Source: an uncultured Candidatus Melainabacteria bacterium (lineage in GTDB: Bacteria > Cyanobacteriota > Vampirovibrionia > Gastranaerophilales > Gastranaerophilaceae). From it: a stretch of DNA of 5,914 nucleotides. The notes under the pieces were generated by a model. It had not been told where the DNA came from. It worked only from the letters and a program-made list of their open reading frames with translations, and did not search any database. This document shows, piece after piece, positions 1-5,310 of this stretch. A program made the translations under genes and the position numbers. The stretch lies in assembly GCA_934675225.1 (NCBI GenBank), contig CAKUQA010000092.1:1-5914 (forward strand). The letters run 5' to 3'. The first letter of the stretch is position 1; each line of letters begins with the position of its first letter.

Positions 1-1
1 T

Positions 2-1324
2 ACAGGAATGGCAGAATTATCCGCTTATGATAACACTAAACTTGTAATTACAACAATTTCCGGAAAAATATATATTTATGATGAACAACATTCTGCAAAA
101 ACTCAAGTAAATAAAACTTTAAACGGAAAAAATCCAAAATTCTTAAACTTTTTAAACGGGATTTTGATTATGACAGAAACTGATGGTTTATTTTATATAA
201 AAAATAACCCCACTTATGATGTAATCGAATGCAATTTGCAAGATTTGAACAAAGAAACATTAACAGATGGAATTATGACCATCTATAAAGGAAGAATTTG
301 GATTGCTAAAAACGCAACAATTTATTATTCAGCACTTGGAAGTTATACTGATTTTTCAACAGAAAATGATGCCGGATATATTAACGAATTTCATACAGAT
401 ACCGGCTCTATTACAGCTCTTAAACCATATAAAGACTATTTGGCTATTTACAAAAAAGACAGTGTTTATCTTTTATCAGGGAGCAAACCGGATGACTTCG
501 CAATAACTCTTTTTGCAAATAAGGGAGCTGTTAACACAAATTCAATATTAAATATTGAGAATAAACAATATTTTTTAAGTAATGGGATTTTCGCTCTTGA
601 GCAAGTAGGGGAATTAAATCAAATTCAATTAGGTAGCGAAATATCACTCAAAATAAAAGAAGAATTTGCATCATTTGAAAAATTAGAAAAAGCTATTGCA
701 TTACATTATGAAGCTAAAAACCAAATATGGTACTTCTTTCCATATATTTCAGACAATTATTTTCATATAATTTGGATTAATGACTATGTTAACAAAGCTT
801 GGTATAAACGAAAAATCCCTCAAGATATAGTAACTGCTTGTGTATACAATGGAATGATTTATACTGCAGACAAAGATGGAAAGATATACAAAGAAGATTT
901 TGGAAAAACTTTTTCAGGAACTCCAATAAAGTTTCTGTGGAAATCTCCATTTTTAGCAATTACAAATCCGCATCACCGAAAAATGATTGATGAATTTTAT
1001 TTTTTACTTGATACAGAATATGACAACAATTTCAGTTTTTCTGTTTATAAGGACTATGATAGCGAATATTCAGACGATACAGAACAGATTTACTCCGTCT
1101 ATCCGTCTCATTTGATTTGGGCAGATGATAATACTTCTGAAACTTTACCTTGTCATTGGTCAGATAAAGAAGATATTGTATGGACTATTAATAAAGACAC
1201 ATTAGAAAAAGCCGAAATATCAGAAGCAAATTATTCTGTTCAATTATGCGTTGAAGGGTCCGAAATTACACACTCTTGCGCAATTATCGGACTACAATTT
1301 AGAGAAATTTATATTGATGATTAA
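2..1324 (+). CDS. Tail nozzle / hub protein (P22 gp10 / T7 gp12-like), 5' partial
   Basis: In short-tailed phages this protein forms the beta-propeller nozzle below the portal-adaptor ring and closes the DNA exit channel. The frame is open to the left edge. The first ATG (position 8) has a GGA directly abutting it and no usable ribosome site, and the protein opens mid-fold (VITTISGKIYIYD), so the true start is probably upstream. Numbering from that ATG, short beta-strand repeats run through the protein: GRIWIAKNATIYYSALGSYTDF (about 95-116), SITALKPYKDYLAIYKKDSVYLLSG (134-158), GAVNTNSI (173-180) and QYFLSNGIFAL (187-197). The pattern of a blade, then 'alkpykdyLaiyk..svYlLsG', then a 'G.v...si' turn and a 'yFLs.GIfal' strand is typical of nozzle proteins. 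At least 440 residues are present, near the size of P22 gp10 (472). It ends 55 nt before the coat gene. Family assignment is by pattern; a generic phage beta-propeller protein is the alternative. Confidence 0.72.
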   Translation, partial: TGMAELSAYDNTKLVITTISGKIYIYDEQHSAKTQVNKTLNGKNPKFLNFLNGILIMTETDGLFYIKNNPTYDVIECNLQDLNKETLTDGIMTIYKGRIWIAKNATIYYSALGSYTDFSTENDAGYINEFHTDTGSITALKPYKDYLAIYKKDSVYLLSGSKPDDFAITLFANKGAVNTNSILNIENKQYFLSNGIFALEQVGELNQIQLGSEISLKIKEEFASFEKLEKAIALHYEAKNQIWYFFPYISDNYFHIIWINDYVNKAWYKRKIPQDIVTACVYNGMIYTADKDGKIYKEDFGKTFSGTPIKFLWKSPFLAITNPHHRKMIDEFYFLLDTEYDNNFSFSVYKDYDSEYSDDTEQIYSVYPSHLIWADDNTSETLPCHWSDKEDIVWTINKDTLEKAEISEANYSVQLCVEGSEITHSCAIIGLQFREIYIDD

Positions 1325-1379
1325 ACAACACCACTCATTTTTTGAATATACAAACTAACATCAAAGAAAGGAAATTTTT

Positions 1380-2234
1380 ATGTCAGAAACAACTAACTCT
1401 TACTCAGCATTTATTCCAGAAATTTGGAGTCAAAAATTAAACAACATGTTAGAAAAAGATTGCGTAATGCTACAATGCGTAAATAGAAATTGGGAAGGAG
1501 ATATTAAAAACCAAGGCGATAAAGTTAAAATAATTACACCTGCACAAGTAACTATTTCAACACTTGACTCAAATGCAATAACTTATAGCGAACTTGAGCC
1601 AAAAAGCCAAGAACTTGTTATTGATCAAAAGAAATTTTTCGCATTTAAAATCAATGATGTTGCACAAGTTCAATCAAACACAGATATTATGGAAGCACAT
1701 CTTAAAAATGCAAGAAAAGCAATCGAAGAAGTGCAAGACGCCTATCTTTTATCACAACATGCAAATGTTGTCTCTAACAATATAGTAGGTTCGGATGAAA
1801 CACCTGTTAAACTTGACAAATCAACAATTTACTCTCAATTTGTAAAATTAGCATTATGCTTAAAAAATTCAGATGCCGTAACGACAGGAACAAGACCTTG
1901 GGTAGTTATAAACCCGACAATTGAATCATATTTACTTCAAAGCACTGAATTTATTGGAGCGCATAATGTAGCTGATGAAACATTAAGAGAAGGTGCAATC
2001 GGTAGAATTGCAGGAATGGATGTTTTAGTTAGCACCAATTTAACCGCTACTTCTGATAAATACTATGTTTTAGCCGGAACAAACGATGCTATTACTTTTG
2101 CATCACAATTAGCAAAAATTGAAAGTTTGAGAGATAAAGACAGTTTTTCAGACTTGGTCAGAGGACTTTACTTATATGGAGCCAAAACCGTTCAACCTAA
2201 AGCCTTGGCTAAAATGGTAGTTAGCGCTTTATAA
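1380..2234 (+). CDS. Major capsid (coat) protein, HK97 fold, P22 gp5-like
   Basis: This is the shell subunit of the icosahedral head. The 284-residue protein has the layout of HK97-fold coat proteins: an N-terminal arm (FIPEIWSQKLNNMLEKDCV, 11-29), a beta-rich E-loop region (GDIKNQGDKVKIITPAQVTI, 40-59), the IDQKKFFAFKINDVAQVQSN segment (81-100), a long spine helix (about 102-128), and an A-domain with PWVVINPTIESYLL (173-186) and GAIGRIAGMDVLVSTNL (205-221). It ends in GLYLYGAKTVQPKALAKM (262-279). It is much shorter than P22 coat (430 aa), so a large inserted domain is unlikely. No protease or cleavable delta domain is evident, and the next genes include a separate scaffold candidate, as in P22-type assembly. 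AAAGGAA lies 6-7 nt before the ATG. The gene would be very highly expressed, and the strong ribosome site fits. Confidence 0.88.
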   Translation: MSETTNSYSAFIPEIWSQKLNNMLEKDCVMLQCVNRNWEGDIKNQGDKVKIITPAQVTISTLDSNAITYSELEPKSQELVIDQKKFFAFKINDVAQVQSNTDIMEAHLKNARKAIEEVQDAYLLSQHANVVSNNIVGSDETPVKLDKSTIYSQFVKLALCLKNSDAVTTGTRPWVVINPTIESYLLQSTEFIGAHNVADETLREGAIGRIAGMDVLVSTNLTATSDKYYVLAGTNDAITFASQLAKIESLRDKDSFSDLVRGLYLYGAKTVQPKALAKMVVSAL

Positions 2235-2251
2235 ATTTCACAGAGGATAAA

Positions 2252-2482
2252 ATGTTTTTTAAATTAAAATCGGAAATTAAAAATTTAGCTAAATCTGCAG
2301 TTTTAAACGCAGAAGCTACACTTGGAAGTAGTAACGGGAAACAAAAAAAAGAAATTGCTATAAAATTTATCATCGAAAAACTTCCAATACCCATTATATT
2401 AAAACCGCTAATTTCAATTATGTTTTCAAAGTTTATTGATGAAACAATTGAATTCGCAGTTGAATTTATGAAAAAACAATAA
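2252..2482 (+). CDS. Small LLH-holin-like protein, 76 aa
   Basis: The pattern resembles the C-terminal part of the LLH-type phage holin family: AVLNAEATLGSSNGKQKKEIAIKFIIEKL (16-44) followed by FIDETIEFAVEFMKK (61-75), matching the family's 'AV..AE...G...G..KK..A' and 'ID..IE.aV' signatures. The usual N-terminal membrane helix is missing; the protein opens with a charged, amphipathic MFFKLKSEIKNLAKSAV. The only hydrophobic stretch (LPIPIILKPLISIMF, 44-58) carries two prolines, a lysine and then another proline, so a clean transmembrane helix is doubtful. It starts 17 nt after the coat stop, with AGAGGA 4 nt upstream, so it is a real translated gene. Its place between coat and scaffold is odd for lysis. 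It could be a membrane-active lysis protein or a small virion or assembly protein that shares the fold. Confidence 0.6.
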   Translation: MFFKLKSEIKNLAKSAVLNAEATLGSSNGKQKKEIAIKFIIEKLPIPIILKPLISIMFSKFIDETIEFAVEFMKKQ

Positions 2483-2495
2483 TAAGGAACTACTT

Positions 2496-3119
2496 ATGAA
2501 TGAATTAAATAATGAAAAATTTTCATCTACTGCCGATATTCAAAATTCGGCATTTGAGCAACAGCCAAATAATGCAGACAAATATAAACAAATGGCTGTA
2601 AATGATATAAACACAATCCAAAATTTTGTAAAATCAGGACTTATGACACAAGAACAAGGACAAAATTTAATGAATTATGTAACTCAAAAGGCGTTTGAGA
2701 AGTACACAACAAGTCAAACTCCTGCATTTACAAATACAAAAATTTCTGTTCAAAAGCAAGAACCTCCAACCATGCCGGACTTTTTTAATCAAACAGGAAG
2801 AATTGATGTTTATGATTACTTAAAAAACTCAAATGCAGATTTTGATGAAGATGAAATCTCTAGAATATCCGCTCTTGTTGAAAAAATTGAAAATACGGCA
2901 ATTCAACGATATTTGGAGAAGCAAGAACACGAAAAGGCATTAAACAATGAAAACGAATCCGCGAAACAAAGATTACGAGCGAATGCTCAAAATACTTCCT
3001 CTGACGGACTAAAAAATTTGGTCTTTACTCGTGAACAAATCGGCAAAATGAGTGGTGCTGAATTTGCCAAGCACGAACGTGCGATTATGAACCAATTAAA
3101 AAATGGACTTATTAAATAG
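2496..3119 (+). CDS. Probable scaffolding / head-assembly protein
   Basis: The 207-residue, very hydrophilic protein is rich in Gln, Asn, Glu and Lys and is predicted mostly helical, as scaffolding proteins are. The N-terminal third (about 28-70) reads as helices (MAVNDINTIQNFVKSGLMT and a following segment). A middle helical region follows PDFFNQTGRIDVYDYLKNSN, with a coiled-coil-like stretch around 120-155. The C-terminus (FTREQIGKMSGAEF, then ERAIMNQLKNGLIK) is a short basic helix-turn-helix like the coat-binding tails of scaffolds. A scaffold would fill the procapsid, guide coat assembly and leave before DNA packaging. The start has AAGGA 7 nt upstream and lies 13 nt after the previous stop. 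Scaffold genes normally precede coat, whereas this one follows it. An ejected or internal head protein is the main alternative. Confidence 0.55.
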   Translation: MNELNNEKFSSTADIQNSAFEQQPNNADKYKQMAVNDINTIQNFVKSGLMTQEQGQNLMNYVTQKAFEKYTTSQTPAFTNTKISVQKQEPPTMPDFFNQTGRIDVYDYLKNSNADFDEDEISRISALVEKIENTAIQRYLEKQEHEKALNNENESAKQRLRANAQNTSSDGLKNLVFTREQIGKMSGAEFAKHERAIMNQLKNGLIK

Positions 3120-3138
3120 ACAAATTCAAATCTTTTGC

Positions 3139-3168
3139 GAAGAAACAGTCTGAAAAGACTGTTTCTTC
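3139..3168 (+). terminator. Perfect 13-bp stem-loop between scaffold-like and adaptor genes
   Basis: Bases 3139-3151 pair without mismatch with 3156-3168, closing a GAAA (GNRA-type) tetraloop. It lies 19 nt after the scaffold-like stop and 30 nt before the adaptor ATG. The right arm is T-rich (GTTTCTTCTT) but has no pure U tract, so as a rightward intrinsic terminator it would be leaky. Likely roles are partial termination that lowers expression of downstream genes, or a 3'-end barrier that protects the abundant coat/scaffold mRNA from exonucleases. The pairing is directly visible; the role is inferred. Confidence 0.6.
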
Positions 3169-3180
3169 TTGAAAGAAGGA

Positions 3181-3185
3181 AAGGA
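3181..3185 (+). promoter_or_regulatory. Distant ribosome binding site of the adaptor gene
   Basis: AAGGA at 3181-3185 is the nearest Shine-Dalgarno sequence to the adaptor ATG (3199), but the gap is 13 nt, longer than the 5-9 nt used elsewhere here. A second AAGGA lies at 3176-3180. An in-frame ATT at 3193 would be at ideal distance (7 nt), but the frame is closed by TAA at 3190, so the protein could gain two residues at most. The wide spacing, directly after a stem-loop, suggests weak translation, fitting a 12-copy connector protein. Confidence 0.45.
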
Positions 3186-3198
3186 TAAATAAATTCTA

Positions 3199-3837
3199 AT
3201 GAACTATCTCGAACTTATAAATAAATGTCTTGTAGAACTTAATTACAAACAAGTAAATAATTTCTCCGAACTAACTAAAAATGAACATAAAAAACTTAAA
3301 AACATCATTAATGTTATTAATTCCGAAATATGTTCTTCTGAAAAATGGAATTTTTTATTGAGAAAAACAATATTAAAATTAAATAAAAATTCCGGAGAAT
3401 TAGAAAACACAATTAACGGAAGAATTAAGGCTATTTTTGTAGAAGGAATTAAATATGATTATTATTCAAACTTTGAAAAATTTTTCACTAATTCTCAACC
3501 TCAAAATACGTATAGTTTATTTAATGATAAAATTTTGCTTCCAATTTTTAATCATGACAAAACTGTAAATATTTTATATTACACACAAAACTGCGCAAAA
3601 ACTTCAAATGGAGTAGAAAAATTTAAATTTGAAAACGAAACAGATATTTCTCTAATTCCGGAACTATTTGTAGAACCACTGTTAGTCTATGGTACTTGTA
3701 TGAGATTAAAAGGAAATCCTCAACATGCCAGATTTAGTTATTGGCTCAACATGTACAAAGATGCTCTTGCCAATTTAAGGTCGAGAGTATCTAAAACAAT
3801 CAACGAAATACCTATAATAAAAATCTACAGGCAGTAA
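3199..3837 (+). CDS. Tail adaptor / head-completion protein (P22 gp4 / T7 gp11-like)
   Basis: Adaptor proteins bind beneath the portal ring after DNA packaging and make the platform for the nozzle. The 212-residue protein opens with the family's hallmark: YLELINKCLVELNY (3-16) then NFSELT (21-26), a helix of about 20 residues, and INSEICSSEKWNFLLRKTILKL (40-61), which matches the 'iN..L.elg...v.s...l......i...l...i....~W.Fl.r' pattern. A beta-rich middle (75-130) follows, then helices from ISLIPELFVEPLLVYGTCMRLKGNP (150-174) and the C-terminal tail YKDALANLRSRVSKTINEIPIIKIYRQ (186-212). Length is similar to T7 gp11 (196) and a little longer than P22 gp4 (166). It is the last gene before the 162-bp gap. 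A generic phage connector protein is possible, but the N-terminal pattern favours gp4/gp11. Confidence 0.7.
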   Translation: MNYLELINKCLVELNYKQVNNFSELTKNEHKKLKNIINVINSEICSSEKWNFLLRKTILKLNKNSGELENTINGRIKAIFVEGIKYDYYSNFEKFFTNSQPQNTYSLFNDKILLPIFNHDKTVNILYYTQNCAKTSNGVEKFKFENETDISLIPELFVEPLLVYGTCMRLKGNPQHARFSYWLNMYKDALANLRSRVSKTINEIPIIKIYRQ

Positions 3838-3841
3838 ACAC

Positions 3842-3881
3842 AAAAAAAACAGGAAGTTTAAAATTCATTTCCCCTCCTGTT
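3842..3881 (-). terminator. Leftward intrinsic terminator
   Basis: Read on the minus strand, 3881-3873 (AACAGGAGG) pairs with 3856-3848 (CTTCCTGTT) over 9 bp with one G-U pair, around a 16-nt loop, and runs straight into eight U residues (3849-3842, two of them in the stem). This is a classic intrinsic terminator. On the plus strand the same hairpin is followed by AAGATTTACA with no T tract, so the element works leftward only. It ends just past the adaptor stop codon and would prevent antisense transcription into the structural genes. Confidence 0.72.
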
Positions 3882-3911
3882 AAGATTTACACTAGCCGAA
3901 ATATAAATAGC
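3842..3911 (-). ncRNA. Candidate minus-strand small RNA, about 70 nt
   Basis: The promoter at 3946-3918 and the intrinsic terminator ending near 3842 delimit a short transcription unit in the only sizeable gap of the window. Initiation 5-7 nt past the -10 box (3913-3911) gives an RNA of roughly 70 nt. It consists of an A/U-rich, mainly single-stranded 5' half containing UUUCGGCUAG and a 3' terminator hairpin. It opposes all neighbouring genes, does not overlap the terminase gene, and stops just outside the adaptor stop codon. A complete Shine-Dalgarno (AGGAGG) sits in the left arm of the hairpin, paired. It could be a regulatory sRNA acting on phage or host mRNAs, an antisense RNA against read-through transcripts, or a structural packaging RNA. 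No known family is recognised. Boundaries are inferred from promoter and terminator only. Confidence 0.5.
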
Positions 3912-3917
3912 ATGACT

Positions 3918-3946
3918 ATTATACAATTTTTTTCAATAAATATCAA
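3918..3946 (-). promoter_or_regulatory. Leftward sigma-70 promoter for the small RNA
   Basis: On the minus strand TTGATA (3946-3941) is separated by exactly 17 bp from TATAAT (3923-3918). The -35 differs from consensus at one base, the -10 is perfect and the spacing is ideal. AT-rich DNA makes such matches by chance fairly often, but this one lies in a non-coding gap and is followed about 70 nt later by a terminator on the same strand. A weak inverted repeat (AATAG at 3906-3910, CTATT at 3916-3920) overlaps the -10 end and start site and might be an operator. Confidence 0.58.
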
Positions 3947-3999
3947 ATAATACAAAGAAATGTAACGAAAAAGACATAATTTAATTTTAAGAAAAAGCT

Positions 4000-4434
4000 A
4001 TGAAAAACCTTACCAAACAACAGAAAACATTCGTACTTGAGTATATAAAAACACTTGATGGAGAACATTCTGCGAAATCAGCAGGCTACAAATCAAAAAC
4101 CTTAAACGAAACAGTCTCAAATCTTTTATCAAATGAAAATATTATTCAAGAAATAAAAAAACAACTAAAAAAACAAATTTCATCATTAAGAGTAAATAAA
4201 GGATACGTAATACATAAGCTTTTACAGATAGCAGAATTTTCACTAGAAGAAGAAGATATTTTAGATAAAGAAGGTGGCTTTACCGGTAAAAAGAAATTAA
4301 GAGATACTTCTGCCGGTTTAAAAGCACTTGAGAACCTGTGTAAATATCTCGGTTTAAATTCTAAACAAGATGAAGAAGATTATAATCAAGCCAAAATTAT
4401 TACTATCTCTAATCTTGATGATGAAAAAATCTAA
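4000..4434 (+). CDS. terS: Terminase small subunit
   Basis: The small subunit recognises the packaging site on concatemeric phage DNA and hands it to the large-subunit ATPase/nuclease. Residues 4-57 (LTKQQKTFVLEYIK, then HSAKSAGYKSKT, SNLLSNENIIQEIKKQL) match the Terminase_2 family pattern 'Lt.kQ..Fv.eYl....n...Aa..AGY.......a..lL....v...i...l', which is the helix-turn-helix DNA-binding part. A central helical oligomerisation region (about 58-85) follows, and SAGLKALENLCKYLGL (104-119) is the family's usual conserved end segment. At 144 residues it is normal in length. The start is the first ATG after an in-frame TAA at 3988. The ribosome site is poor (AAGAAAAAG), and no clear rightward promoter was found in the 162-bp gap upstream. 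The usual partner, the large subunit, is not next to it. Confidence 0.82.
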   Translation: MKNLTKQQKTFVLEYIKTLDGEHSAKSAGYKSKTLNETVSNLLSNENIIQEIKKQLKKQISSLRVNKGYVIHKLLQIAEFSLEEEDILDKEGGFTGKKKLRDTSAGLKALENLCKYLGLNSKQDEEDYNQAKIITISNLDDEKI

Positions 4435-4454
4435 CAAAACTTTAAGGAGAAAAC

Positions 4455-4805
4455 ATGAAAAACAGCGATGCAGAGGCTATTTTATTAAACAATACCTCTT
4501 TAGAAGATTTAATAAAAATGAAAATAGAAAAAGAATTTATGGAAGATTTAAAAAAATCCAAAGAAAAAACCGAGAAAAAGGAAGTTCATGAAATCAAAAA
4601 TCTGTCAAAAGATAAAATTTTCTCAAAATTTTCTGTATATAAATACTTTAACAGAGATACCGGTTGTGAAACCTTTATCAACGGCATTCAGGCTGAAGCC
4701 CTAATCGGTTTACAAAACAATATCAGAGAGAAAATGTTGAAAGGAGAATTAAACGCTTTTACAACAGACAACGCCTATATAAAATTTGAAAAAGCGGTAT
4801 TTTAA
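4455..4805 (+). CDS. Conserved-looking phage protein of unknown function, 116 aa
   Basis: I do not recognise a named family. The N-terminal half (1-55) is charged and coiled-coil-like (SLEDLIKMKIEKEFMEDLKKSKEKTEKKEVHEIKNL). The C-terminal half is a compact, probably folded unit: FSVYKYFNRDTGCETFINGIQAEALIGLQNNIREKML, then FTTDNAYIKFEKAVF. It has a strand-turn-strand opening, a central helix and a closing strand, with well-placed aromatics. AAGGAG lies 5 nt before the ATG, 20 nt after the terminase small-subunit stop, and the next gene starts 1 nt after its stop, so it is clearly expressed with the packaging genes. Position suggests an accessory role in packaging or portal assembly, but that is only inferred from context. 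Confidence 0.7.
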   Translation: MKNSDAEAILLNNTSLEDLIKMKIEKEFMEDLKKSKEKTEKKEVHEIKNLSKDKIFSKFSVYKYFNRDTGCETFINGIQAEALIGLQNNIREKMLKGELNAFTTDNAYIKFEKAVF

Positions 4806-4806
4806 A

Positions 4807-5310
4807 ATGCCTAAATTTTTAAATCCTTTTGAAAAACCTGTTTATTTTGAACAGGCTTTATTTTTATACAAAAAATACTGCAAATTTTTGGATGATGATT
4901 ATGCTCAAGATAAATTAAATCTTGCAGATTATTTCGCAAATTTAATTTTAAGAACAACTCCGTTTTTCTGGGTAATAACAGAAAACGACATTGTTAGCGG
5001 TTTTGTCTATCTCGATAATATTATAGGAAATAGTTTGCAACTACACAGTGCCGAATTAACAACCTGTTTTGACAAAAAATTTTGGGGAAATTACACCAAA
5101 ATTTGTGCACATATTTTTATTAAACATATCTTTCAAAAATATAATTTTATAAAAATTAAAGCTTTGGTTTACCCACAGAATTTTCGTGTAAAAAATCTAT
5201 TAAAATTTTCAGGTTTTGAAAAAGAAGGGATTTTACACGGAGAAACTATTCGAAATGGGCAATTGCAAGATATTGAAATCTATTCAATTTTTAATGAAAG
5301 GACAAAATAA
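4807..5310 (+). CDS. GNAT-family N-acetyltransferase (RimJ-like)
   Basis: GNAT enzymes transfer the acetyl group of acetyl-CoA to an amine, often a protein N-terminus or lysine. In the 167-residue protein the core strands are FFWVITENDIVSGFVYLDNI (53-72) and SAELTTCF (81-88), then the CoA-loop region FDKKFWGNYTKICAHIFIKHIF (88-109). The C-terminal half is typical of the RimJ-like branch: IKIKALVYPQNFRVKNLLKFSGFEKEGIL (115-143, with the N125 and GF136-137 positions) and GETIRNGQLQDIEIYSIF (145-162). The usual Q/R-x-x-G-x-G/A pyrophosphate loop reads KFWGNY, so CoA binding may be atypical. I start at ATG 4807, one base after the upstream stop (translation by re-initiation, as no Shine-Dalgarno is seen). 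An in-frame TTG at 4786 would add seven residues. The target is unknown; it might modify a virion or host protein. Confidence 0.8.
   Translation: MPKFLNPFEKPVYFEQALFLYKKYCKFLDDDYAQDKLNLADYFANLILRTTPFFWVITENDIVSGFVYLDNIIGNSLQLHSAELTTCFDKKFWGNYTKICAHIFIKHIFQKYNFIKIKALVYPQNFRVKNLLKFSGFEKEGILHGETIRNGQLQDIEIYSIFNERTK

Noticed and set aside
303..506. 67-codon frame within the nozzle gene
   Set aside because: Fully inside a gene with strong family-like patterns, with no ribosome site and no recognisable protein features.
1211..1220. GCCGAAATAT in the nozzle gene, identical to 3895-3904 and thus complementary to the candidate small RNA
   Set aside because: A 10-base match is expected by chance in AT-rich DNA of this length, and a 9-base version also occurs in the adaptor gene, so it is not evidence of a target.
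1325..1379. Promoter or terminator in the 55-bp gap before the coat gene
   Set aside because: No -35/-10 pair with acceptable spacing and no hairpin was seen; only the ribosome site is supported.
1594..1785. 63-codon frame within the coat gene
   Set aside because: Embedded in the coat gene in a shifted frame; composition looks like a translation shadow.
3193..3201. ATT at 3193 as the real start of the adaptor gene
   Set aside because: The spacing from AAGGA is ideal, but ATT starts are very rare and only two residues would be added; ATG 3199 is kept.
3906..3933. AATAG/CTATT hairpin followed by T7 as a rightward terminator
   Set aside because: The stem is only 5 bp with one G-C pair and the T tract begins 7 nt after it, so it is too weak. 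It may instead be an operator over the leftward promoter.
4370..4591. 73-codon plus-strand frame spanning the end of terS and the start of the 116-aa gene
   Set aside because: It overlaps both well-supported genes in another frame, lacks its own ribosome site, and has a monotonous Lys/Arg composition typical of an out-of-frame reading of AT-rich DNA.
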